From Geodermatophilus sp. YIM 151500 (lineage in GTDB: Bacteria; Actinomycetota; Actinomycetes; Mycobacteriales; Geodermatophilaceae): a stretch of 64,000 nt of DNA. Each line of letters starts with the position of its first letter. Position 1 is the first letter of the stretch. Positions 8,196-17,983 of this stretch are shown piece by piece. Position numbers and translations under genes: made by a program. The stretch spans positions 124,001 to 188,000 of the forward strand of contig NZ_JAOVZT010000001.1 in the NCBI RefSeq assembly GCF_025716945.1, written 5' to 3'. The notes beneath the pieces are model-generated. The model saw only the letters and a program-made list of their open reading frames with translations, ran no database searches and was not told the DNA's origin.

Positions 8196-9179
8196 ATGAC
8201 CGCACCGGTCGCCGCCCTCCGCCCCACGGACCAGTTCCTGCACGAAGCGTTCCTGTACCGGGACGAATCCGATTTCCTGTCCGGCGTCCTCGCGTTCGTG
8301 CGGGAGGGGCTCGAGCGCGACGAGACGGTGATCGTGGTCGAGCCCCCGGTGCAGATCGACCTGCTGCGCGATGCGCTGGGCGACGACGCGGGAGCCGTCA
8401 GCTTCCACGACATGGTCGAGATCGGCCGCAACCCGGCGCGCATCATCCCCCTGTGGTCGGAGGCGGTCGCCGAGCACGCCGCCGGCGGCCGCGGGCTGCG
8501 CGGGGTCGGCGAGCCGACCTTCGTCGGCCGCCGGTCCCAGGAGCTGGTCGAGTGCCTGCTGCACGAGACCCTGCTCAACAGCACCTTCCAGCCGGGGCCG
8601 CCGTGGCAGCTGCTGTGCCCCTACGACGAACGGCTGCTCCCGGCCACCGTCCGGGACGGCGCGCTGCTGACCCACCCGCTCTGGTCGACGCCGACCGACC
8701 GCGGGTCCAGCGACACCTTCGCCGCGCCGGTGCACACCGCCGACGGCGGCATCGACGCAGCGGATCCCGGGGGCTTCGGGTCCCGCCTGCCGTTGCCGCC
8801 GCCCACCGACGCGGTCATCCGCGGCGAGTTCGGCCCGGACGACGTCGCCGCGGTGCGGCACACCGTCGGCCAGTACGCCCGGTTCTGCGGCCTGCCCGAC
8901 CGGCAGGTGGAGGACCTGCAGGTGGCGGCGGAGGAGCTGGCCACCAACAGCATCCGCCACGGCGGTGGTCGCGGCTCGATCGCGATGTGGCGGGAGCCCG
9001 ACGCGGCCGTCGTCGAGTTCACCGACCGCGGGCAGATGACCGACCCGCTGGGCGGACGGCGCCCACCCGGGCCCGGCGCCCCGGCCACCGGCCTCTACCT
9101 GGTCAACCGGCTCTGCGACCTGGTGCAGGTCCGCAGCAGCGCCGCGGGCACCACGGTGCGCCTCAACACCTGGCTCTGA
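8196..9179 (+). CDS. MEDS sensor with anti-sigma-type ATPase domain
   Basis: A 327-residue protein. The N-terminal ~170 residues (HEAFLYRDESDFLSGVLAFVREG onward) match the MEDS/DcmR sensory domain. The C-terminal ~130 residues are a HATPase_c_2 domain of the RsbW/SpoIIAB type, with N-box EELATNSIRHGG and a short G2 region. There is no H-box, so it is not a classical histidine kinase; it probably binds or phosphorylates an anti-sigma antagonist or another partner. This architecture is common in actinobacteria for sensing small molecules or redox state. The gene stands alone; the partner is not adjacent. Confidence 0.85.
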   Translation: MTAPVAALRPTDQFLHEAFLYRDESDFLSGVLAFVREGLERDETVIVVEPPVQIDLLRDALGDDAGAVSFHDMVEIGRNPARIIPLWSEAVAEHAAGGRGLRGVGEPTFVGRRSQELVECLLHETLLNSTFQPGPPWQLLCPYDERLLPATVRDGALLTHPLWSTPTDRGSSDTFAAPVHTADGGIDAADPGGFGSRLPLPPPTDAVIRGEFGPDDVAAVRHTVGQYARFCGLPDRQVEDLQVAAEELATNSIRHGGGRGSIAMWREPDAAVVEFTDRGQMTDPLGGRRPPGPGAPATGLYLVNRLCDLVQVRSSAAGTTVRLNTWL

Positions 9180-9272
9180 CGAAGTCTCCTACCGCGGTGG
9201 CCGGCGTGCGGTGAAACGAACCGGCCGGCCGGGGGACGACGCACCCATGACGACGACGGTCCCTCCTGAACC

Positions 9273-10187
9273 GTGATCGCGGCGCTGCTGGCCGTCGGCG
9301 CGAGCATCGCCTACGGGGCGAGCGACGTCACCGCCGGCGTGGCGTCCCGGCGCGTCCCGGCCATCGCGATCGCCTGGTGGAGCCACGTCGTCGGCGCCGC
9401 CGGCACGGGCGCCCTCGCGCTCGCCGCTGCCGGCCGGCCGCCCGCGGCCGGGTTGGCGCTCGGCTCGGCGGCGGGCGCGATCGCCGGCGCGGGACTGCTG
9501 GTCTACTACGGCGCGCTGGCCCGCGGGCAGGTGTCCGTGGTGGCCCCGCTGGCCGCCAGCGGCATCGCGGTACCGGTCGTGGTCGGCGCGGTCACCGGCG
9601 CGGCGCCCGGCCCGCTGGGCTGGGCGGGTCTCGCGCTCGCCGCCACCGGCGTCGTCGTGGTGGCCCGTTCGCGGAGCGCGGCCGACGAGCCGAACCCGCC
9701 GTGCCCGGGGGGCCGGCCGGGGTGCCCCGAGGAGGAGGGGGCGCGGGCGCCCAGGCTGCCGCCCGTGCTCGGCGCGCTGCTGGCCGCGGCGGCCTTCGGG
9801 GTGACGTTCGTGCTCATCGACCTGGCCGGACGGGCGGGCGGGGGCGCAGCGGCCGCGAGCCCGCTCTGGACCGCTGCCGGGCTGCAGGCGGGCGGGTTGC
9901 TCGTCCTCGTGCCCGTGCTCCTCGCCGGCCCGGTGCGCCGGGTCGCCGTCCCGCGGGCCGCGCTCCCGCCGCTCGCGCTGACCGCGGTGCTGGTCTCCGC
10001 CGGTGACGTCGCCCTCGCGCTGGCCCTGGGCACCGGCGACCTGGCCACGGTCAGCGTCCTCGGCTCGCTCGACAGCGTGGTCAGCGTGCTGCTGGCGCGC
10101 CTGGTGCTCACCGAGCGGCTGGGCCGCGTGCAGGGCGTCGGCGTGGCCGCCGCCGTGGGGGGCGCCGTGCTGCTCGCCGCCGCGTGA
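9273..10187 (+). CDS. EamA/DMT-family transporter
   Basis: A 304-residue integral membrane protein with about ten hydrophobic helices in two EamA repeats (~2-130 and ~160-303), split by a polar loop around residues 133-160. This is the drug/metabolite transporter superfamily, usually exporters of metabolites or amino acids; the substrate is not readable. The GTG start at 9273 has no strong ribosome site. The gene converges on the DUF4333 gene, with a strong hairpin between them. Confidence 0.85.
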   Translation: MIAALLAVGASIAYGASDVTAGVASRRVPAIAIAWWSHVVGAAGTGALALAAAGRPPAAGLALGSAAGAIAGAGLLVYYGALARGQVSVVAPLAASGIAVPVVVGAVTGAAPGPLGWAGLALAATGVVVVARSRSAADEPNPPCPGGRPGCPEEEGARAPRLPPVLGALLAAAAFGVTFVLIDLAGRAGGGAAAASPLWTAAGLQAGGLLVLVPVLLAGPVRRVAVPRAALPPLALTAVLVSAGDVALALALGTGDLATVSVLGSLDSVVSVLLARLVLTERLGRVQGVGVAAAVGGAVLLAAA

Positions 10188-10249
10188 CCCGCGGTTCGCC
10201 GCCCCGGCGTCGGGCCCGACCCCGGCGCCCTCCAGCCGGGCGGGCGTGC

Positions 10250-10288
10250 GGCGGCGGTGGCACCGGGTCGTCCGGTGCCACCGCCGCC
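10250..10288. terminator. Bidirectional terminator hairpin
   Basis: A 17-bp perfect stem (10250-10266 with 10272-10288) and a 5-nt loop GTCGT lie between two convergent genes, the EamA transporter and the DUF4333 protein. There is no T-tract, as is usual for actinobacterial terminators. Confidence 0.8.
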
Positions 10289-10314
10289 GGTGGGTCGCCC
10301 GGTCGGGCCGCCGC

Positions 10315-11049
10315 TCACAGCACCTCGTACGAGACCGAGCCGTTCGCGTCCACGGTCGCGACGACGTCGACGCTGTCCGAGGCGTCCATGGCGTTGGTCA
10401 CGGTGCAGGTGATCGGCGCGCCGACGCCGTCCACGAGCACGGAGTGGCCCGCCGTGTCGCAGGTGGTGACGACGTCGACGCCGGCCACCTCGGTCCACTC
10501 GGAGGTCAGCGCCGCCTCGACGACGGCGACGTCGACGAAGCTGTTGTCACTGGTGACGAAGACGCTGCCGTCGTCGTCGGTCTGCCTGACGGTGAACGAG
10601 ACCGGCTGGCCCTCCAGCAGCCCCGAACAGGTGAACGTCGCACCCGCCGCCGCCTCGATGTCCGCCGGGCAGGAGACGTCGGTCGGCGCGACACCGGCCT
10701 GCTGCTGCGTCAGCCGCGCGATCTCGCGTTCGGCGTCGGCCGTGTCCAGCACCTTGGTGCCGAAGATCAGGACCGCCCCGACGACGAGGCCGCCGAGCAC
10801 CAGGACGGCGGCGACGGTGGCGCCGATGACGGCCGCGGTGCGCCGGCGCGGCGCCGGCTGCTGTCCGGAGCCGCCTGCCTGGGGGCCGTGGGGAGGGCCG
10901 GCCGGGGGGCCGTAGGGAGGGGTGGCCGGGGAACCGTAGGGCGAGGTGGCCGGGGAACCGTAGGGCGAGGTGGCGCCGCGGGGCGGGACCGGGCCGTGGT
11001 GCGGGGCGGGCGGGCCGAAGGCCGGCGTGGGGTAGGTCTGCTGTGCCAT
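10315..11049 (-). CDS. Membrane-anchored protein with two DUF4333 domains
   Basis: A 244-residue protein. Residues 1-70 are Pro/Gly/Tyr-rich with a repeated SPYGSPAT unit and should be cytosolic. One membrane helix follows (~72-96), then an exported part. DUF4333 is recognisable at ~107-170, with the Cys pair in VSCP and FTCSG. A second, weaker copy occupies ~178-244, with Cys in TTCDTAG and ITCTV. DUF4333 is an actinobacterial secreted or lipoprotein domain of unknown function. The SPYGSPAT repeat is a 24-bp DNA duplication at 10921-10968. The gene is divergent from the sigma factor gene. Confidence 0.8.
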   Translation of the reverse strand: MAQQTYPTPAFGPPAPHHGPVPPRGATSPYGSPATSPYGSPATPPYGPPAGPPHGPQAGGSGQQPAPRRRTAAVIGATVAAVLVLGGLVVGAVLIFGTKVLDTADAEREIARLTQQQAGVAPTDVSCPADIEAAAGATFTCSGLLEGQPVSFTVRQTDDDGSVFVTSDNSFVDVAVVEAALTSEWTEVAGVDVVTTCDTAGHSVLVDGVGAPITCTVTNAMDASDSVDVVATVDANGSVSYEVL

Positions 11050-11362
11050 CGTGGTCCTCCTCGTCGGGTGGGTGAGGACGACGATGGCGCCGACCGCTTC
11101 CGGCCGGCTTGGCGCTGACTAGTGGTGCGCTTGAGACCCCGGTCGCGCCGGTCCCGCGGCCACGCCCACCCTCCGACCCGGCGGGTGACGGGCGCTCCCG
11201 GCGCGGCCCGACCGGGATGGCGACGGCGGACCGCCCGTGCCCGCTGACGGTCCGTGACGACGGCACGGCTCCCGCGGACGACGCGGACGACGGCAGCTGA
11301 CAGCCGGGGCGCCCCTGGCCACACTGTGGCGGGTCAGTGCCGCCGTCGCCGGGAGCAGGCGC
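11050..11362. promoter_or_regulatory. Divergent region before ECF sigma gene
   Basis: This 313-bp gap lies between the DUF4333 and sigma genes. It contains the near-palindrome GCCACA-C-TGTGGC about 40 bp before the sigma start. I see no convincing small gene here; the rest is unremarkable GC-rich sequence. Confidence 0.35.
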
Positions 11363-12097
11363 ATGCGCGACCGACCGGAGCAGGAGGGCGCGGCTCCGAC
11401 CGCCGTCCTGGCCGCGGCCGAGCCCGGGGGCAGTGCTGCGCAGGTGGAGGTGCTGGCACGGCTGGGCAACGGGGACCGCGCCGCCTTCGCCGAGATCGTG
11501 GACGCCTGGTCGCCGGTGATGCTGCGGGTGGCGCTGCTGTACGTCTCGACGCAGGCGACGGCCGAGGAGGTCGTCCAGGAGACCTGGCTCGCGGTCATCC
11601 GCTCCCTCGGGCGCTTCGAGGGCCGGTCGTCGCTGAAGACGTGGGTCTTCCGCATCCTGGAGAACCGCTCGCGCACGCGCGGCCGGCAGGAGGCGCGCAC
11701 GGTGCCGTGGTCGTCGGCCTTCCCGTCCGACGACGGCGAGACAGGAGCCGAGCCGACGGTCGATCCGCGGCGGTTCCGCGGCACGGACGACGCCTACCCC
11801 TGCCACTGGACGCCGGACGGCATGCCGGTCGCCTGGCAGCCGCCGCCGGAGGACGCCGTCATGGCCGCCGAGGTGCGACGGCAGCTGCGCGCGGCCCTCG
11901 ACGAGCTGCCCGTGCGGCAGCGCACCGTCGTCGAGCTGCGTGACGTCCACGGCCTGACGTCGGAGGAGGTCTGCGAGCGCCTCGGCATCAGCCCGGCCAA
12001 CCAGCGGATCCTGCTGCACCGCGGACGCGCCCGGCTGCGGGCCGGCCTGGACGAGGTGTACCGCGGCCGCAGCAGGGAAGGCAGCACAGGTGGTTGA
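11363..12097 (+). CDS. ECF RNA polymerase sigma factor
   Basis: A 244-residue extracytoplasmic-function sigma factor. Region 2 spans ~30-105 (GDRAAFAEIVDAW, ATAEEVVQETWLAVIRSLGRFEGRSSLKTWVFRI). A ~60-residue acidic, Trp/Pro-containing linker follows, and region 4 covers ~170-235 (LDELPVRQRTVVELRDVHGLTSEEVCERLGI). It directs polymerase to stress promoters. The gene overlaps by eight bases a small zinc-finger protein that should be its anti-sigma factor. The inducing signal is unknown, but a soluble zinc anti-sigma suggests a redox-type signal. Confidence 0.92.
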   Translation: MRDRPEQEGAAPTAVLAAAEPGGSAAQVEVLARLGNGDRAAFAEIVDAWSPVMLRVALLYVSTQATAEEVVQETWLAVIRSLGRFEGRSSLKTWVFRILENRSRTRGRQEARTVPWSSAFPSDDGETGAEPTVDPRRFRGTDDAYPCHWTPDGMPVAWQPPPEDAVMAAEVRRQLRAALDELPVRQRTVVELRDVHGLTSEEVCERLGISPANQRILLHRGRARLRAGLDEVYRGRSREGSTGG

Positions 12098-12401
12098 GCA
12101 GCCCGACCGGGTCGAGCCCGACGTCGACGGCGCCTGGTTCGAGGTCGCCTGCCAGGAGTTCGTCGAGCTCGTGACCGACTACCTGGAGGGGGCGCTGCCG
12201 CCGCCGGTGGAGCGGGCCGTCGCCACGCACCTCGCGCTGTGCGACCCCTGCGTCCGGTACCTCGACCAGATCCGGCGGACCACGGCGGCGCTGGGCACGT
12301 TGCCGGCACCGACCCTGGCACCGGCCGTCCGGGCCGAGCTGCTCGACGTGTTCGACCGGCTCCACCCCCGGCCCGGCGACGGCCGTGCCGGCAGCCCGTG
12401 A
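12090..12401 (+). CDS. Zinc-finger anti-sigma factor (zf-HC2)
   Basis: A 103-residue protein with the ZAS pattern: a Cys in ACQEFVELVTDYLEGALPP followed by HLALCDPC (HxxxCxxC), which would bind zinc. There is no membrane helix, so it is a soluble anti-sigma factor. GTG 12090 lies inside the sigma gene, which fits translational coupling and fixed stoichiometry. By analogy with RsrA-type proteins, oxidation of the zinc cysteines may free the sigma factor; this is inference. Confidence 0.88.
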   Translation: MVEQPDRVEPDVDGAWFEVACQEFVELVTDYLEGALPPPVERAVATHLALCDPCVRYLDQIRRTTAALGTLPAPTLAPAVRAELLDVFDRLHPRPGDGRAGSP

Positions 12402-12516
12402 CACGCGCCCGGAACGAGGCTCGCTGCTGACCCGGCGCGGCCGAGCAGGCATGATCGCCTCCTGAGCAGCCGTCCTGCCGGGAGGAGAGCGCCGTGCCGT
12501 TCGGGTCGTCCTCATC

Positions 12517-14100
12517 ATGGGTCGGGTCGCCGTGCTGATCGGGGTCCCCCGCGAGTCGCGGCCCCGCGAGACGCGCGTCGCCGCCACCCCCGCCACGGTG
12601 GAGCGCCTGGCGCGGCTGGGCTACGACGTGGTCGTCGAGTCCGGGGCCGGGGCGCTCAGCAGCTTCCCCGACGCGGCGTACGCCGAGGCCGGCGCGCGCG
12701 TCGGCAGCTGCGCGGAGGCGTGGGCCGCCGACGTCGTCCTGCGGGTCAACGGCCCGACGCCGGAGGAGATCGGCCTGCTGCGCGACGGCGCGACGCTGGT
12801 CGGGCTGCTCGCGCCGGCGCTCGACCCCGACCTGGTCGCGGCGCTCGCCCGGCGGCCGATCACGGCGCTGGCGATGGACGCCGTCCCCCGCATCTCCCGC
12901 GCCCAGTCGCTCGACGTGCTCAGCTCGATGGCCAACATCGCCGGCTACCGGGCGGTGGTCGAGGCGGCGCACACCTTCGGCCGCTTCTTCACCGGCCAGG
13001 TCACCGCCGCCGGCAAGGTGCCGCCGGCCAAGGTGCTGGTCGCCGGCGCCGGCGTCGCCGGGCTGGCCGCCATCGGGGCGGCGAGCAGCCTCGGCGCGAT
13101 CGTGCGGGCCACCGACGTCCGGCCCGAGGTGGCCGAGCAGGTGCGCTCGCTGGGCGGGGAGTACGTCGCCGTCCCGGCGCCCGAGCAGGAGGCGGGCAGC
13201 AGCACCGGCTACGCCACCGAGATGAGCGAGGACTTCAACCGGCGGGCCGCCGAGATGTACGCCGAGCAGGTGGCGGACGTCGACATCGTCATCACCACGG
13301 CGCTGATCCCGGGCCGGCCCGCGCCGCGGCTGATCACCGAGGAGATGGTCGCGTCGATGCGGTCGGGCAGCGTGGTCGTCGACATGGCGGCCGCGCAGGG
13401 CGGCAACGTCGCCGGGTCGGTGCCCGACGAGCTCGTCGTCACCGCCAACGGGGTGTCGATCATCGGCTACACCGACCTGGCCGGGCGGCTGCCGGCGCAG
13501 GCCTCGCAGCTGTACGCCACGAACCTGGTCAACCTGCTGACGCTGCTCACCCCGGGCAAGGACGGCGAGCTGGTGCTCGACCTCGACGACGTCGTCCAGC
13601 GCTCGATGACCGTCGTCCACCGCGGCGAGGTGCTGTGGCCCCCGCCGCCGGTGGCCGTCTCGGCGGCCCCCGCCCCCGCGGTGCGGCCACCCGCCGAGCC
13701 GGCGCCGCCCCCACCACCGCCCCCGCCGGGCCGCCGCGCCGCGCTGGTCGCGGCCGCCGCGGCGGCGCTGTTCCTGGTCACGGCCTTCTCCCCCGGCGAG
13801 CTGATCGGGCACGTCACGGTGTTCGCCCTGGCGATCGTCGTCGGCTTCTACGTCATCGGGGCGGTGCACCACGCGCTGCACACCCCGCTGATGTCGGTGA
13901 CGAACGCGATCAGCGGGATCATCGTGGTCGGCGCGCTGCTGCAGATCGGCACCGGGAGCACGGTGGTGACCGCGCTGGCGTTCGTCGCGGTGCTGGTGGC
14001 CAGCATCAACATCTTCGGTGGCTTCGCGGTGACCCGGCGGATGCTGGGCATGTTCGCCAAGGGCCCGGCGCACGCACCCGGGCGGGGGCGGGGCGCGTGA
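12517..14100 (+). CDS. pntA: NAD(P) transhydrogenase subunit alpha
   Basis: A 527-residue subunit of the proton-translocating transhydrogenase, which drives hydride transfer from NADH to NADP+ with the proton gradient. Residues 1-~375 are the NAD-binding domain I ([17 protein letters not shown], nucleotide loop [35 protein letters not shown]). A Pro-rich linker follows, then three or four membrane helices (~408-510) ending [15 protein letters not shown]. The PntAA and PntAB parts, separate genes in many bacteria, are thus fused as in E. coli. The ATG lies ~30 bases after the only strong GGAGG, so a start at GTG 12532 is possible. Confidence 0.93.
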   Translation: MGRVAVLIGVPRESRPRETRVAATPATVERLARLGYDVVVESGAGALSSFPDAAYAEAGARVGSCAEAWAADVVLRVNGPTPEEIGLLRDGATLVGLLAPALDPDLVAALARRPITALAMDAVPRISRAQSLDVLSSMANIAGYRAVVEAAHTFGRFFTGQVTAAGKVPPAKVLVAGAGVAGLAAIGAASSLGAIVRATDVRPEVAEQVRSLGGEYVAVPAPEQEAGSSTGYATEMSEDFNRRAAEMYAEQVADVDIVITTALIPGRPAPRLITEEMVASMRSGSVVVDMAAAQGGNVAGSVPDELVVTANGVSIIGYTDLAGRLPAQASQLYATNLVNLLTLLTPGKDGELVLDLDDVVQRSMTVVHRGEVLWPPPPVAVSAAPAPAVRPPAEPAPPPPPPPPGRRAALVAAAAAALFLVTAFSPGELIGHVTVFALAIVVGFYVIGAVHHALHTPLMSVTNAISGIIVVGALLQIGTGSTVVTALAFVAVLVASINIFGGFAVTRRMLGMFAKGPAHAPGRGRGA

Positions 14101-15503
14101 CCGTCACCGGCGCTGCGGCCGCGGCCTACATCGTCGCCGCCCTGCTGTTCATCCTCAGCCTGGCCGGCCTGTCGCGGCACGAGAGCGCCAAGGCCGGCAA
14201 CACGTACGGCATCGCCGGCATGGCGCTCGCGCTGGCCGCGACGATCGCCCTGGCCGCCGACGGCGGCATCGACCCGGCCGGCGCCGGGCTGGTCGCCGTC
14301 GCGGTGGTCGCCGGGGCCGGGATCGGGCTGTGGCGGGCGCGGCGGGTGGCCATGACCGGCATGCCCGAGCTCATCGCCATCCTGCACAGCTTCGTCGGCC
14401 TGGCCGCCGTCCTGGTCGGCTGGAACGGCTACCTGTCGGTCGAGGCCGCCGAGGGCGGTCCGCTGCTCACCGGCGCGGAGGCGGGCATCCACTCGGCGGA
14501 GGTGGCGATCGGCGTCTTCATCGGCGCGGTGACCTTCACCGGCTCGGTCGTCGCCTTCCTGAAGCTGTCGGCCCGGGTGAAGTCCGCGCCGCTGGTGCTG
14601 CCCGGGAAGAACGCGCTCAACCTGGGCGCGCTGGTGGCCTTCGCCGCGCTGACCGTGGTGTTCGTCGTCGAGCCGAACCTGCCCGTGCTGGCCGTGCTCA
14701 CGGCGCTGGCCCTGGCGCTGGGCTGGCACCTGGTGGCCTCGATCGGCGGCGGCGACATGCCGGTGGTCGTCTCGATGCTCAACAGCTACTCCGGCTGGGC
14801 GGCGGCGGCCTCGGGCTTCCTCCTCGGCAACGACCTGCTGATCGTCACCGGTGCCCTGGTCGGCTCCTCCGGTGCCTACCTGAGCTACATCATGTGCCGG
14901 GCGATGAACCGGTCGTTCCTCTCGGTCATCGCCGGTGGCTTCGGCATCGAGGCCGCCTCCTCCGGCGACACCGACTACGGCGAGCACCGGGAGATCGGCG
15001 CCGACGAGGCCGCCGAGCTGCTCGCCGACGCGACCTCGGTGGTCATCACGCCCGGCTACGGCATGGCCGTGGCGCAGGCGCAGTACCCGGTCGCCGAGCT
15101 GGCCCGCCACCTGGTCGAGCGGGGCATCGAGGTGCGCTTCGGCATCCACCCGGTCGCCGGCCGGCTGCCCGGGCACATGAACGTGCTGCTGGCCGAGGCG
15201 AAGGTGCCCTACGACATCGTGCTGGAGATGGACGAGATCAACGACGACTTCCCCAAGACGTCGGTGGTGCTCGTCATCGGCGCGAACGACACGGTCAACC
15301 CGAGCGCCGTCGACGACCCGAGCAGCCCGATCGCCGGGATGCCGGTGCTGCGCGTGTGGGAGGCCGAGCACGTGATCGTCTTCAAGCGGTCGATGGCGGC
15401 CGGGTACGCCGGCGTGCAGAACCCGCTGTTCTTCCGGGAGAACAGCCGGATGCTCTTCGGCGACGCCCGGGAGCGGGTCGAGGACATCCTCAAGGCCCTG
15501 TAG
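14097..15503 (+). CDS. pntB: NAD(P) transhydrogenase subunit beta
   Basis: A 468-residue partner of pntA with about eight or nine membrane helices (1-~285) and the NADP-binding domain III (~290-468). Recognisable stretches are [26 protein letters not shown], the nucleotide loop [39 protein letters not shown] and the end [17 protein letters not shown]. The GTG start overlaps the pntA stop (GTGA). Its stop is 18 bp from the convergent hutI stop. Together the two subunits maintain NADPH supply for biosynthesis and redox defence. Confidence 0.95.
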   Translation: MTVTGAAAAAYIVAALLFILSLAGLSRHESAKAGNTYGIAGMALALAATIALAADGGIDPAGAGLVAVAVVAGAGIGLWRARRVAMTGMPELIAILHSFVGLAAVLVGWNGYLSVEAAEGGPLLTGAEAGIHSAEVAIGVFIGAVTFTGSVVAFLKLSARVKSAPLVLPGKNALNLGALVAFAALTVVFVVEPNLPVLAVLTALALALGWHLVASIGGGDMPVVVSMLNSYSGWAAAASGFLLGNDLLIVTGALVGSSGAYLSYIMCRAMNRSFLSVIAGGFGIEAASSGDTDYGEHREIGADEAAELLADATSVVITPGYGMAVAQAQYPVAELARHLVERGIEVRFGIHPVAGRLPGHMNVLLAEAKVPYDIVLEMDEINDDFPKTSVVLVIGANDTVNPSAVDDPSSPIAGMPVLRVWEAEHVIVFKRSMAAGYAGVQNPLFFRENSRMLFGDARERVEDILKAL

Positions 15504-15521
15504 CCCGGGCCGCCACCCCGG

Positions 15522-16679
15522 TCAGACGTCCAGCACCCGGGCCAGCGGCACGCCCGGGCGGTAGGCGAGGTACCGGTAGGACGGCGCCTCGAGCACGGTG
15601 AGGTGGGCCCGCGCCCCCGGGCGCAGCTGCCCGACGTCGTCGCGCCGCAGCGCCGCCGCGCCCCCGGCGGTCGCCGCGAGCACCGCCTCGGCGGGCGTCA
15701 TGCCCATCTCCCGGACGGCGACCGCGATGCAGAACGGCATCGACGAGGTGAAGCAGCTGCCCGGGTTGCAGTCGGTCGCCAGCGCCACCGTGACCCCGGC
15801 GTCCAGCAGGCGCCGCGCGTCCGGGTACGGCGACCGCGTGGAGAACTCGACGCCCGGCAGCAGGGTCGCCACCGTCGTGCCGCCGGCCAGGGCGTCGACG
15901 TCGGCGCCGGTGAGGTGGGTGCAGTGGTCGGCGCTGGCGGCCCCCAGCTCGACGGCGAGCCGGACGCCGGGGCCGGCCGACAGCTGGTTGGCGTGCACGC
16001 GCAGGCCCAGCCCGGCCGCCCGGCCGGCCTCCAGGACCGCCCGCGACGCGTCGCCGTCGAAGGCGTGCGGCGACGCGGGCTCGCAGAAGACGTCGATCCA
16101 GCGGGCCAGCGGCGCGCAGGCGGCCAGCATCGGGCCGGTGACCAGGCGGAGGTAGTCGTCGCGGCGGCCGGCGTGCTCGGCCGGGACGACGTGGGCGCCG
16201 AGGAACGTGGTCTCGCCGGTGACCTCGCCGGCCAGCCGCAGCGCCCGTGCCTCGTCCTCGACCGTCAGGCCGTAGCCGCTCTTGACCTCCAGGCTGGTGG
16301 TGCCCTGCGCGCGGGCCTCGGCCACCAGCGCGGCGAGCCGGCCGCGCAGCTGGTCGTCGCCCGCCGCCCGCGTCGCGGCGACCGTGGACCCGATGCCGCC
16401 GCCGTCGTAGGCGGTGCCGCTCATCCGGGCCTCGAACTCGGCCGACCGGTCGCCGGCGAACACCAGGTGGGTGTGGCTGTCGACGAACCCCGGCAGCACC
16501 GCGCGTCCACCGACGTCGACCCGGCGGTCGGCGTCCGGGGCGGAGCGGGCCGGCCCGAGCCAGGCCACCCGCCCGTCGGCGACGACCAGCGCCGCGTCGG
16601 CGAGCACGCCGAGCGGCCCGTCGCCCCGGCCCGGTTCGCCGGTGACCAGCTCGCCGATACCGGTGACCAGCGTGCTCAC
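15522..16679 (-). CDS. hutI: Imidazolonepropionase
   Basis: A 385-residue amidohydrolase that opens 4-imidazolone-5-propionate to N-formimidoyl-L-glutamate, step three of histidine breakdown. It shows the metal motif [31 protein letters not shown] and the catalytic Asp region ATDCNPGS, at normal family length. GTG 16679 overlaps the hutF stop (GTGA). It is the last gene of the hut operon, so hutF, which uses its product, is translated just before it. Confidence 0.95.
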   Translation of the reverse strand: MSTLVTGIGELVTGEPGRGDGPLGVLADAALVVADGRVAWLGPARSAPDADRRVDVGGRAVLPGFVDSHTHLVFAGDRSAEFEARMSGTAYDGGGIGSTVAATRAAGDDQLRGRLAALVAEARAQGTTSLEVKSGYGLTVEDEARALRLAGEVTGETTFLGAHVVPAEHAGRRDDYLRLVTGPMLAACAPLARWIDVFCEPASPHAFDGDASRAVLEAGRAAGLGLRVHANQLSAGPGVRLAVELGAASADHCTHLTGADVDALAGGTTVATLLPGVEFSTRSPYPDARRLLDAGVTVALATDCNPGSCFTSSMPFCIAVAVREMGMTPAEAVLAATAGGAAALRRDDVGQLRPGARAHLTVLEAPSYRYLAYRPGVPLARVLDV

Positions 16680-17983
16680 CGGGCCGCCCACAGCGGTGCC
16701 ACGGCCTCGGCGAGCAGCCTTCCGACGTCGCCGAGGCGGTGGCGGCCCTGGTCGACGACCACCCGGCCGTCGACGACCACGGTGCGCACGTCGGAGGCGG
16801 CCGCGGCGAGGACCGCCTGGTCGGGCGCGGTGCCCGCGGTGCGCGGCGACGCCAGGTCCACGGCGACGAGGTCGGCCCGCGCGCCGACCTCGGTCCGGCC
16901 GGCGTCGGGCCAGCCGAGCGCGTCGTGGCCGGTCAGCGCGGCGACGAGCTCGGCCGCGGAGAACCGGCCGCGCTCGCCGCTGCGCAGCCGCTCGTGCCCC
17001 TCGAGCAACCGCACCTCGGCGAACGGGTCGACGACGGCGTGCGAGTCGCTGCCGAGCAGCAGCGCGCACCCGGCGTCGGCCAGCTGCCGGAACGGCCCGA
17101 TGCCGTCGCCGAGGTCGGCCTCGGTGCTCGGGCAGGCGCACACCGCGGTGCCCGACCCGGCCAGCGTGGCGACGTCGTCCGCGGTCAGGTGGATCGCGTG
17201 CACCGCCGTCGTGCCGGGCCCGAGCACCCCCTCCTCGGCCAGCACCGTCGTCGGCGTCGCGCCGTGCACCGACCGGCAGGTGTCGTTCTCGGCCGGCTGC
17301 TCGGACACGTGCACGTGCAGCGGACGGCCGCGGGCGGCAGCGGCGACCGTCGTGAGGTGCTCGCGCGGGACGGCGCGCACCGAGTGGACGGCGGCGCCGA
17401 TCCGCAGACCGGGGCGCTCCCGCAGGCGTTCCACCCGTGCCGCCCAGCGGTCGGGGTCGCCGTCGGAGAACCGCTGCTGCACGGGGTCCAGCTCCCCGCC
17501 GCCGGGCCCGGCGCTGAGGTAGCAGGTGTCGAGCAGGGTCAGCCGGACGCCGGCCTCCGCCGCGGCCTGCACGAGGGCCTCGCCCATGGCGTTCGGGTCG
17601 GCGTAGGGCGTGCCGCCGGCGCCGTGGTGCAGGTAGTGGAACTCGCCGACGCAGGTGGTGCCGGCCAGCGCCATCTCCGCGTACACCGCGCGGGCGAGGG
17701 CGAGGTAGTCGTCCGGGGTGAGCCGGCCGGCAAGGGCGTACATCTGCCCGCGCCAGGCCCAGAAGCTCCCTCCGCCGGGGGTGCGGCCGCGCAGCGCGCG
17801 GTGGAAGGCGTGCGAGTGCCCGTTCGCCAGGCCGGGCAGCACCAGCCCGCCCAGCCGGACGTCGCCGGGCGCGGGCGCGGCACCGGCCGCCACCCCGCTG
17901 ATCCGCCCGTCCGCCACGGCCACCCGCACCGACGCCGCCGCCCCGCCCGACAGCCAGGCGTGCTCGCACCAGTACGTGGTCAC
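16676..17983 (-). CDS. hutF: Formimidoylglutamate deiminase
   Basis: A 435-residue amidohydrolase. It converts N-formimidoyl-L-glutamate to N-formyl-L-glutamate and ammonia, the five-step (Pseudomonas-type) branch of histidine degradation. Metal and active-site motifs are [13 protein letters not shown], the HVHVSEQ strand, HAIHL and LLLGSDSHA. It overlaps hutI and the M20 gene by GTGA on either side. Its presence implies a need for a formylglutamate deformylase, but no hutG of the usual family is nearby; the adjacent M20 hydrolase is the candidate. Confidence 0.93.
   Translation of the reverse strand: MTTYWCEHAWLSGGAAASVRVAVADGRISGVAAGAAPAPGDVRLGGLVLPGLANGHSHAFHRALRGRTPGGGSFWAWRGQMYALAGRLTPDDYLALARAVYAEMALAGTTCVGEFHYLHHGAGGTPYADPNAMGEALVQAAAEAGVRLTLLDTCYLSAGPGGGELDPVQQRFSDGDPDRWAARVERLRERPGLRIGAAVHSVRAVPREHLTTVAAAARGRPLHVHVSEQPAENDTCRSVHGATPTTVLAEEGVLGPGTTAVHAIHLTADDVATLAGSGTAVCACPSTEADLGDGIGPFRQLADAGCALLLGSDSHAVVDPFAEVRLLEGHERLRSGERGRFSAAELVAALTGHDALGWPDAGRTEVGARADLVAVDLASPRTAGTAPDQAVLAAAASDVRTVVVDGRVVVDQGRHRLGDVGRLLAEAVAPLWAAR

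Noticed and set aside
5771-9214. 1147-codon plus-strand frame opposite the GGDEF-EAL gene
   Set aside because: Low-complexity composition, no domain, and the opposite strand encodes clear conserved domains throughout.
9247-9276. Nine-codon frame MTTTVPPEP ending over the EamA start (GTGA)
   Set aside because: Too short, no Shine-Dalgarno and no sign of attenuation; most likely chance.
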